A stretch of 64,000 nt of DNA. It comes from an uncultured Muribaculaceae bacterium (GTDB taxonomy: Bacteria > Bacteroidota > Bacteroidia > Bacteroidales > Muribaculaceae). The position numbers were made by a program, and so were the translations under genes. The notes under the pieces are model-generated. The model was given only the letters and a program-made list of their open reading frames with translations, was not told the origin of the DNA and did no database searches. Shown here piece by piece: positions 8,518 to 15,522 of the stretch; the stretch's first letter is position 1; each line of letters opens with the position of its first letter. Location: assembly GCA_910588245.1 (NCBI GenBank), contig CAJUQP010000009.1, forward strand, positions 1 to 64,000. The letters run 5' to 3'.

Positions 8518-10539
8518 TCACCCACCGAATTGCTCTGGATAGATCACCATAAGGTTATGGCGGGAGAAATTCCTTCCGAGATATCCCGGAAGATTCTCGA
8601 AGTCGGCACTGTGGGATATCGATCCTTTCCTGGCACCGACCACGACAAGGAGATCCTCTTCGCCTATGTCGGCGCTTCCGACAATGAAATCGTCCCATTC
8701 ACTTATGGCACGGTATTCATGACGGATAGCGAAACCCTCGTCGACAAGTACATTGCGTATGAACTCTCCCGTGGTCGGAGTCGACATGAAGACCACCCTG
8801 CAGGCAAGCTGCGTGGCAAGGTTGCCTATCCGCTCCACCCATGTCTGGAAACCTGTCTCATATTCCCCTTTGTCTGGCACGAGCACCATAAGACGGCTCA
8901 CAGTATCAACAGGGATGAAACAGCGGGAGATGAATATCATCTTATTGGTGGTGTTGACAAGCTGGTCGATCATCTTGCCGTAAAAGGTGTCGACAATATT
9001 CGACTTGCGGTGCAGACCGATCATGATGTCGCTCGCCCTCACCTGTTTTGCCTCATTGGTGACACCCGTCACAACATTCACGTCATAACGCTCCACATCG
9101 TTAACCTCTATATCTACAGCCTGCGCGGCCGAGACTGCCTGGCGTAGCGCCGTGCGCCCGGACTCGAGTATGCGTGTATCATCAGAGTTGCGGACAAAGA
9201 GTGCAGTGACAGAGTTCTGATTGCGTCGGTTGCGCATAAGCAGCGCCATTCTCATAAGTCCCTCAGCTGTGACCGGATTTGCCACCGCAACAAGCTGACG
9301 TGCGTATTCTCCGGGCACACGCTCTCCTTCAGACCGCATCTCCTCCTCCGTACGCTCTATGCGAAGGCGTTTGGTAGCCTCTTGAGTCATGACGGTGGAG
9401 ACTATGCAACTCACCAGAATCATGAGCACCGCGCCGTTCATCATGTCTTCAGTGAGCAGACCATGTTGAAAACCGATCATCGTGGCGGCGATAGTAGCCG
9501 CGGCTTTCCCGGAGGTCAGACCGAACATCATCTGCCGGTCTGTAGGACAGAAACGAAACAGACGTGCTCCGAGATATGCTGCGAGCCATTTAGAAAGCAT
9601 CGCTACGGCGACCATGTTGAGCGCCACCCATCCTACGCCCCAGCCCTGGAATATCACATGCACGTTGATGAGCATCCCGACGCCAATAAGGAAATAGGGG
9701 ATGAAGAGCGCGTTGCCCACAAACTGTATGCGCCCCATGAGTCCGGACCGTATAGGTATGAACCGGTTGAGCACCAGACCTGCGTAAAAGGCTCCGAGAA
9801 TCGCCTCCAGCCCTATCACCTGAGCCAGTAGCGAGGCGACGAAAACCATGGAGAGCACATAAATGAACTGACTCACCTGGTCGCTGAACGTGCGGAAGAA
9901 CCATTTCGTAATAATCCTGAAGGATACCCCTACCGCCACGGCATAGACAGCCATAAGAAGGAACAGGCGCATCAGACGTCGCGCACTGAAACCGGTCTCC
10001 GAGACATCGACCACTCCGGCGAGGGTGAGAAGCGCGAGCATCACGGTCACTATCGTGGCACACACGGCAATAACAGCAGGCTTTGCATTCTGCAAGCCAA
10101 ACTTACTTACTATCGGATAGGATATCAGCGTATGGGAAGCATACATCGAGGCAATCAGCACAGAAGTGCTCCAGCTTGCGGAAAACGCCAGACGTGTCCC
10201 TATTATGCCCAACCCCATAGGTATGGCGAAGGTCAGAAGGCCGAATAATACTCCTCGACGCATGTTCTTGCGGAGGTGGAACATGTCGATCTCCACAGCC
10301 GCGAGAAACATGAGATAGAGAATGCCGACCTGTCCGAAGATCTCAAAGCTGGCATCTCGTTCCAGGAGGTTGAAACCATACGGACCGATTATCACTCCCG
10401 AGAGTATCAGGCCTATGATATGCGGTATCTTGAGACGCCTGAAAACTATCGGGCAGACCAGGATGATCAGCAGGACAAGCAGAAAAATCGCCACCGGCTG
10501 ACGGAGCGGGAACGTCATTATGGAGAGCGGCAGGCTCAT
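8518..10539 (-). CDS. Cation:proton antiporter (CPA2) with cytoplasmic Usp-like region
   Basis: The 673-residue protein has about 12 membrane helices between residues 12 and 395, with the exchanger signatures IPHIIGLILSGVIIGPYG and FLAAVEIDMF near the N-terminus. The C-terminal 250 residues are soluble and resemble tandem universal-stress-protein domains (LVAVANP, SRLMVLVPDKGEYETGF, DLLVVVGARKGS). It probably exchanges Na+ or K+ for protons in the inner membrane, with the soluble tail sensing a nucleotide or a partner; the ion is not determined. The start overlaps the tatD-like stop by 4 bp, so it is coupled to the nuclease gene. An internal ATG eight codons in (MTFPLR) is an alternative start. 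Confidence 0.88.
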   Translation of the reverse strand: MSLPLSIMTFPLRQPVAIFLLVLLIILVCPIVFRRLKIPHIIGLILSGVIIGPYGFNLLERDASFEIFGQVGILYLMFLAAVEIDMFHLRKNMRRGVLFGLLTFAIPMGLGIIGTRLAFSASWSTSVLIASMYASHTLISYPIVSKFGLQNAKPAVIAVCATIVTVMLALLTLAGVVDVSETGFSARRLMRLFLLMAVYAVAVGVSFRIITKWFFRTFSDQVSQFIYVLSMVFVASLLAQVIGLEAILGAFYAGLVLNRFIPIRSGLMGRIQFVGNALFIPYFLIGVGMLINVHVIFQGWGVGWVALNMVAVAMLSKWLAAYLGARLFRFCPTDRQMMFGLTSGKAAATIAATMIGFQHGLLTEDMMNGAVLMILVSCIVSTVMTQEATKRLRIERTEEEMRSEGERVPGEYARQLVAVANPVTAEGLMRMALLMRNRRNQNSVTALFVRNSDDTRILESGRTALRQAVSAAQAVDIEVNDVERYDVNVVTGVTNEAKQVRASDIMIGLHRKSNIVDTFYGKMIDQLVNTTNKMIFISRCFIPVDTVSRLMVLVPDKGEYETGFQTWVERIGNLATQLACRVVFMSTPTTGEFIRNVLVDEGFAIRHEYRAISEWDDFIVGSADIGEEDLLVVVGARKGSISHSADFENLPGYLGRNFSRHNLMVIYPEQFGG

Positions 10540-11300
10540 AGGCGGAATGTTGTTTTGGCGTTGCTGTCGGTGATCTCCTCAAGTTCTCCGGCGCTGATAC
10601 CGAGGGTCTCGGCAGCTTTCCGGAGAGTGGCTGAGATATAGGCCGGCTCGTTGCGCTTCCCTCTGTAGGGCACAGGCGCAAGATATGGAGCATCAGTCTC
10701 CAGTAGCATGCGTTCAGCTCCTATTAAGGGAAGGGCTTCCCGCAACTGTGAGGCATTCTTGAAAGTCACGACCCCATTGATGCCGAACATAGGATCGCAT
10801 ACCTGCCGGATCCGGACCACATCTTGTGGTGAACCCGTGAAACTGTGAAATATAAGTCTTACCGGAGGCTTTTCTGCGCGTATCGCATCTATCGTGTCGT
10901 CCAGGCCATCGCGGCAATGTATGATGACGGGGAGATCAAGACGCGAGGCTATACGGAGCTGACGCCGAAAAGCAGTTATCTGATCCTGACGCCGGCTCAT
11001 ATCCCAATAGAGGTCGATTCCTACCTCTCCAACCGCCACAGCCTCACCATTGGCGAGCAGATCCTCCATAACATCGACCGATGCCTGCCAGTCGTCGCCA
11101 AGTTCGGTGGGATGCAATCCGAATGCCATTGAAGTGACATCCGGATATTTGGCATGAAGACTCATCATCGGCCTGAGAGTCGATTCATCGACATTGGGAA
11201 ACACCATATGAGTCACACCCGCGGAAAGAGCTCTTTCCACGGCATGAATTCCTCCATCAGAAAACTGGTCGAGATATGGATGGGTGTGCGTGTCGATCAT
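10536..11300 (-). CDS. TatD family metal-dependent hydrolase (DNase)
   Basis: The 254-residue protein has the TatD amidohydrolase-type barrel: the N-terminal metal ligands in DTHTHPYLD, GEVGIDLYWD near residue 95, IHCRDG near 130, FHSFTGS near 152 and LLETDAPYLAP near 205 followed by RGKRNEP. TatD proteins are divalent-metal 3'-exonucleases involved in DNA repair. The start overlaps the polyprenyl synthase stop by 4 bp and the stop overlaps the antiporter start by 4 bp. Confidence 0.93.
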   Translation of the reverse strand: MIDTHTHPYLDQFSDGGIHAVERALSAGVTHMVFPNVDESTLRPMMSLHAKYPDVTSMAFGLHPTELGDDWQASVDVMEDLLANGEAVAVGEVGIDLYWDMSRRQDQITAFRRQLRIASRLDLPVIIHCRDGLDDTIDAIRAEKPPVRLIFHSFTGSPQDVVRIRQVCDPMFGINGVVTFKNASQLREALPLIGAERMLLETDAPYLAPVPYRGKRNEPAYISATLRKAAETLGISAGELEEITDSNAKTTFRL

Positions 11301-12265
11301 TTCCTGCGCCCCACGAGTTTCTCGGCGAGTTTACGGAACGCCTCCTTCTCCTCTTCACCGAGCGAGGTGGCGTTGAGTGCCTTGAGAGCCTTTGAGGAAT
11401 AGTGGCCAACCGCCTTGCGGCATTTCTCGCCCACTCCGATCTTCTCATACAGGCGAGTCACAGCCTTCACCCTCATCTCGCCGGCCGGCATGTTGTATGC
11501 CGCACGGAGAGCCTCAGCTGTCTGTCCACCTTCCTCGAAAGCCGCCACATAAAGATACGTCTTCTTCCCGTTGAGGATATCCCCGCCTATGGGTTTGCCG
11601 AATGTCGCTGAATCGCCAAACGTGTCGAGCCAGTCATCCTGAATCTGGAACGCAAGGCCCGTCATCACTCCGTATTCATACATCAGACGGGAATCCTCGG
11701 CCGATGCTCCTCCTATCATGGCGCCTATCATCACAGCCGTGCCGAGCAGAGATCCTGTTTTTCCCTCTATCATCTCCAGATAATCTGTGAGCGAGATTTT
11801 TTCTGCCGTCTCGAAATCCATGTCGAGACGTTGCCCCTCATAGACATCGATAGCCATGTCGTTGAAGGCGTCGATCACCTCTCTCAGTATCGATGCATCG
11901 ACATCACTCACATACTGTGTGGCGAGGGTAAGCATAGTGTCTCCGGATAATATGGCAGTATTCTCATCGTATTTTCTATGCACAGTCGGACGCCCGCGTC
12001 GAAGATCAGATTTATCCATCACGTCGTCGTGGAGCAGGGTGAAGTTATGGAAAGTCTCTATGCCGAGAGCCGGGCGCATGGCCTCGGAAGCCTTACCTCC
12101 GAAAGCATCGGCACCCATGAGAGTGAGCACAGGCCGTATTCTCTTTCCGCCTGCCGAGAGTGCATATTCTATGGGACGGTAGAGTGACGACACCTTCCCG
12201 TCGGGAAGGTTCAGGTCGCGGATCATTTTCTCCACTTCCGCGGCATATTCGGATACAGTTTTCAT
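11297..12265 (-). CDS. trans-Polyprenyl diphosphate synthase
   Basis: From the ATG at 12265 the product has 322 residues; a longer frame reaches 12319 but adds 18 residues that do not look like the family (MKTVSEYAAEVEKMI is the expected beginning). It contains both Asp-rich motifs of the all-trans prenyltransferases: DDVMD preceded by LLH, and DDWLD preceded by FQIQ, plus GGKRIRP near the N-terminus and KTGSLLGTA. It condenses isopentenyl diphosphate with allylic diphosphates to make farnesyl, geranylgeranyl or longer chains for quinone or lipid-carrier synthesis. The chain length cannot be fixed by eye. It is coupled to the downstream TatD gene by a 4-bp overlap. Confidence 0.92.
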   Translation of the reverse strand: MKTVSEYAAEVEKMIRDLNLPDGKVSSLYRPIEYALSAGGKRIRPVLTLMGADAFGGKASEAMRPALGIETFHNFTLLHDDVMDKSDLRRGRPTVHRKYDENTAILSGDTMLTLATQYVSDVDASILREVIDAFNDMAIDVYEGQRLDMDFETAEKISLTDYLEMIEGKTGSLLGTAVMIGAMIGGASAEDSRLMYEYGVMTGLAFQIQDDWLDTFGDSATFGKPIGGDILNGKKTYLYVAAFEEGGQTAEALRAAYNMPAGEMRVKAVTRLYEKIGVGEKCRKAVGHYSSKALKALNATSLGEEEKEAFRKLAEKLVGRRK

Positions 12266-12308
12266 ATCTTTATGAAATTGTGTAAATAAAGGGAACCATG
12301 ATAGGTTC

Positions 12309-12905
12309 TCAATAATCAATGAAAGATTTATATACCTCTTCCGGCAGATCTTTACCGTGATCTACCTTCAGCACTGTCTTGAAACCCTTGATAAAACGAC
12401 GGTAGGTGTCGCTGTCATTCGCACAAGCTCTCTTGAACGCTTCCAACTCCTTACGTATGTCGGCCACCGACATTCTGTTCGCACGTATATGGCTGACATA
12501 TTCAAGACCGAGTTCATAGCCGAGCCGCTGCGGATCTGAAGTGCCGGCCATGGAATAGATCCTCATCTTCTGGTCGAGCGGAAGGTTGGATGAATAGTCA
12601 TCGAATTCCTGACTGAAAGCCATAAGGGCGGAGTCGGCATAATTCTCATATGCATAGGCCACGGCTATGGCAAGGGTGTCTATCTTACCCTGAGGCACTT
12701 TCCCCAGCGAAGCGTCGCAAAGAAACCGTGCTACGGAATCTGGAGACGCATGCTTCATCACAAACGATACTTTTGAGGCATCATCGAGAGTGCTGAAATT
12801 CTCGGGAAACGAACCCGCGTTATCGTCCTTGCCTCTTCCACAGGCCATAAGTGCTGCAACCAGAAGGAAGAGAGCGGCTTTTTTTGAATTCGGCAGTATT
12901 TTCAT
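12309..12905 (-). CDS. Hypothetical lipoprotein, helical
   Basis: I take the start at 12905, giving 198 residues that begin MKILPNSKKAALFLLVAALMAC, a lipoprotein signal with Cys at about residue 22. The longer open frame to 13019 overlaps the tRNA promoter region and adds residues without secretory character. After an acidic linker the protein is mostly helical (KIDTLAIAVAYAYENYADSALMAFSQEF, PQRLGYELGLEYVSHIRANRM). I do not recognise the family. The gene precedes the polyprenyl synthase gene by 43 bp and probably heads that operon; a TAATTTTG element on the minus strand at 13019-13026 could be its -7 box. Confidence 0.75.
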   Translation of the reverse strand: MKILPNSKKAALFLLVAALMACGRGKDDNAGSFPENFSTLDDASKVSFVMKHASPDSVARFLCDASLGKVPQGKIDTLAIAVAYAYENYADSALMAFSQEFDDYSSNLPLDQKMRIYSMAGTSDPQRLGYELGLEYVSHIRANRMSVADIRKELEAFKRACANDSDTYRRFIKGFKTVLKVDHGKDLPEEVYKSFIDY

Positions 12906-13046
12906 AGAAACAGTGCTTGATCTCACGGGGGCACGTCGCGCGTCATATGACGTCTGCAACCTGGAAAGAGCAAACAATACAAAAACGCGCCGCCTCTCCG
13001 TGACAATGAAATTTCCCACAAAATTACAAAAAAATGCTGAAAGTTA

Positions 13047-13076
13047 TTGTCAAATGAAATAAAAGCATTAACTTCG
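13047..13076 (+). promoter_or_regulatory. Promoter of tRNA-Ser
   Basis: TTG at 13047-13049, an exact 19-bp spacer and TAACTTCG at 13069-13076 form a near-consensus Bacteroidetes promoter with one mismatch in the -7 box. Transcription would start near 13083, about 11 bases before the mature tRNA. Confidence 0.65.
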
Positions 13077-13093
13077 CGGTGCGAAAAACGCAT

Positions 13094-13181
13094 GGAGTGA
13101 TGCTCGAGTGGCTGAAGAGGCACGCCTGGAAAGCGTGTATACGCCAAAAGCGTATCCCGAGTTCGAATCTCGGTCACTCCG
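13094..13181 (+). tRNA. tRNA-Ser (anticodon GGA)
   Basis: This is an 88-nt class II tRNA. The acceptor arm GGAGTGA (13094-13100) pairs with TCACTCC (13174-13180), with G as discriminator. The anticodon stem CACGC/GCGTG encloses the loop CTGGAAA, giving anticodon GGA, which reads UCC and UCU. A long variable arm (TACGC/GCGTA) is typical of serine tRNAs, and the T arm has the GTTCGAATC loop. CCA is not encoded (GCA follows). Confidence 0.97.
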
Positions 13182-13184
13182 CAT

Positions 13185-13225
13185 AAAGAATCCCGCAGGC
13201 ATATCGCCAACGGGATTCTTTTTTT
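13185..13225 (+). terminator. Terminator of tRNA-Ser
   Basis: The arms 13185-13195 and 13211-13221 pair over 11 bp (AAAGAATCCCG type) with a 15-nt loop, followed by a run of T residues to 13225. It lies directly behind the tRNA. Confidence 0.85.
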
Positions 13226-13261
13226 ACTATATTATACAGACGGAGGGACACACATCCACCG

Positions 13262-14230
13262 TCAGCGTAAACGAAGCATCACTCCAGGCTCCAGACGGTC
13301 TGACTCCGTTATGAAATTAAGCTGGCAAAGACGCAGGGTGGAGAGGCCGGCACGCTTTGCGATTTTAGCGACTGTGTCACCCTCACGCACTATATAGGTA
13401 GACTTCCTCTTCAGCGACACTTTACTGGCATTGAGACCTGTAGCCATTCTCTCAGAAACACCTGCCCCGTCAGATTCCTGCCTCCGATACGCCCGCATAA
13501 ATCCGGCTCCGAAATCGAATACCGACATCGGATCGACTGCCGAACCCATATACCGCGTCTCGAAATGCAGATGTGGCCCTGTGGAGTTGCCCGTATTGCC
13601 GCTGAGGGCTATCGGCTGCCCCTGCGACACGTATTCACCTTCCCTCACGAGCACTGAAGAAAGGTGAGCATAGCGCGTCTCCATACCATTGTCATGCCTG
13701 ACCACGACAAAATGCCCATAGCCATGTCTCTCGAAATCCACACGGTCTATCCTGCCAGGGAGAGGCACTCTCACCGTATCGCCGCTGGCCATAGCGAAAT
13801 CGACACCCTTATGCATGCGTCCGAACCGGGCGCGATAGCCGAATCCGGAGGTGATACGTCCCCATTCCGACGACGACATACTTCTATAGTTTCCTGAGAA
13901 TTCATACATGCGAGTGTTTACCCGGTCGCCAAGCAATGAGCCGGAACGATGATAATCGTCTATGGAGTATACATACTCCACATAATTCAGCGGGCTAAGC
14001 GCCGAAAAGGTAGCCACAGAAGTCGCGGAAGCATCATCCGATGAAGTCACAGCATATATGGCTCCGAGAATACCCTCAATACCATTATCCTCTGCACTGG
14101 TTACGACATGTTCTGACGGTTGCGCGGTCTGTTCTATGAACGACAACACGTCGGCCACCTGCGCATTCGCACACGTGGCCGCCAATGTGATTCCAGTTGC
14201 TATGGCTGATATTCTTCTCAAGCAGATCAT
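13262..14230 (-). CDS. M23 peptidase with C-terminal LysM domain
   Basis: The 322-residue protein has an N-terminal signal peptide (to about residue 23, ending CANAQ), an M23/LytM peptidase domain (about 125-240) with the zinc ligands in GRMHKGVDF (HxxxD) and GPHLHFETRY (HxH), and a C-terminal LysM module (about 275-322, STYIVREGDTVAKIAKRAG). It should act on peptidoglycan peptides in the periplasm and bind glycan through LysM. It lies 25 bp behind the Wzz-like gene and appears to be the last gene of the polysaccharide export operon, so it may open the wall for the export complex; that link is inference. Confidence 0.92.
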   Translation of the reverse strand: MICLRRISAIATGITLAATCANAQVADVLSFIEQTAQPSEHVVTSAEDNGIEGILGAIYAVTSSDDASATSVATFSALSPLNYVEYVYSIDDYHRSGSLLGDRVNTRMYEFSGNYRSMSSSEWGRITSGFGYRARFGRMHKGVDFAMASGDTVRVPLPGRIDRVDFERHGYGHFVVVRHDNGMETRYAHLSSVLVREGEYVSQGQPIALSGNTGNSTGPHLHFETRYMGSAVDPMSVFDFGAGFMRAYRRQESDGAGVSERMATGLNASKVSLKRKSTYIVREGDTVAKIAKRAGLSTLRLCQLNFITESDRLEPGVMLRLR

Positions 14231-14255
14231 GCTGACGTATGTTCAGAAGATACCA

Positions 14256-15404
14256 TTATTTATCCTTTTCGGAGACAGAGGCATCGCGATTCTCCAAAAG
14301 TCCCGCAGATCCGGACTTCAGCTTCTGCTCCGCAAGGAGAGGGGCCAGGAAGAGAATCCATGCCGCACATGCCACGAAAGCAAGAAAGGTAAAACCGGCA
14401 AGAATCATGACCTTTTTAGGACTGTCAGCCTTGATGGGCACTGTAGCAGGCACGACCACGGCATACACGGGCGTGTTCTCCTGCACCTTAGCCTGAGCAC
14501 GCTGCACCTGCTGGGCTGTCTGATTATAAAGGTTGAATGTGAGGGCAGACTCGTTCTCCAGACGGTCGCGCATGGTCTGGGCCGAATGGAATGCCAGGCC
14601 CTGGTTGCGATCCAGATAATCCGCATAACGCTGCTGAGCCTTATAGTAACTTGCTTTAGCCTCTTCATTAAGTTTTATGGCATATTCAAGATCATGACGT
14701 GCCTTGTTAGTCCGGTAATCAGTGACATATTCCTGAAGCCGTGCCACAACTGTATCGGCAAGAATTGCCGATACAAGAGGATCCTGCATCTTTACGTCTA
14801 TCGTCACGACATTCGTCTTTTGATCAACGGAAGCCGTCACTCTTTGCCGGAGAGCTTCCACGAGCTTGTTCTCATCCATCGTAAGCTGGAAATTATCAAC
14901 CTTCCTGTTTCCGGAGACCTCCTCCTTCGACTTGAAAAGGCCGATTATCTGACCGGGTAATCCAAATACGGCACCCCACCAGGGACCCTTAGTCTCATCT
15001 TCCAGATACTTCCTTACAGTCATCTTACGACCGTCAGTCTTAGTCTGCACCTCAACATCAAAAAGACTCGTTGTGAATGGTACCGAGCCTACGACATCAG
15101 GATAAAGCTGGGGATAAACAGCATCCGCGCCTCCCGACGCCCCCATGGAAAAACCTGCCATAGAGGCCAAGGCCCCGAGACTTCCTCCTCCGGATTTGCT
15201 ATCCGTGGCCTCAGGAGCAAGTTTGACAGATGTTGCAAACTCCTTGGGAATACTGAATGCGACCACGAGGCCTACAATAGCGCCGCAGACGCTCCATATC
15301 GCAAGTTTCTTACGCTGCTTCCACAAGGTCGTGGCGAGCTCGAGGAGATCAATCTCCTTCTCCTCGTCATTTTGTATTTTGTTTGTATCGTTGACTTCCT
15401 GCAT
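14256..15404 (-). CDS. Wzz-type polysaccharide chain-length determinant
   Basis: The 382-residue protein has the polysaccharide co-polymerase layout: cytoplasmic N-terminus with DLLELATTLWKQRKKL, first membrane helix around 34-54, a large periplasmic domain with a Gly/Ser-rich patch (SKSGGGSLGALASMAGFSMG) and coiled-coil region (about 225-300), and a second membrane helix around 345-368 preceded by PTIPIKADSPKK-like proline-rich sequence (seen here as VPATVPIKADSPKK). There is no C-terminal tyrosine kinase domain. It controls polymer length together with the SLBB export protein encoded upstream. Confidence 0.9.
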   Translation of the reverse strand: MQEVNDTNKIQNDEEKEIDLLELATTLWKQRKKLAIWSVCGAIVGLVVAFSIPKEFATSVKLAPEATDSKSGGGSLGALASMAGFSMGASGGADAVYPQLYPDVVGSVPFTTSLFDVEVQTKTDGRKMTVRKYLEDETKGPWWGAVFGLPGQIIGLFKSKEEVSGNRKVDNFQLTMDENKLVEALRQRVTASVDQKTNVVTIDVKMQDPLVSAILADTVVARLQEYVTDYRTNKARHDLEYAIKLNEEAKASYYKAQQRYADYLDRNQGLAFHSAQTMRDRLENESALTFNLYNQTAQQVQRAQAKVQENTPVYAVVVPATVPIKADSPKKVMILAGFTFLAFVACAAWILFLAPLLAEQKLKSGSAGLLENRDASVSEKDK

Positions 15405-15522
15405 GGATATTCTTTATTTCTGAAATGCCTATGAATCTAAAAACAGTTTTCGTCATTCCTCAGAAATTAAGGGCATCAATCTAAATTATTTATACCCGAT
15501 AACCTGAACTTAGGAATTTAAA

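Noticed and set aside
12266-12319. Longer N-terminus of the polyprenyl synthase
   Set aside because: The added residues do not resemble the family and the frame would overlap the end of the upstream lipoprotein gene; MKTVSEYAAEV at 12265 is the natural start.
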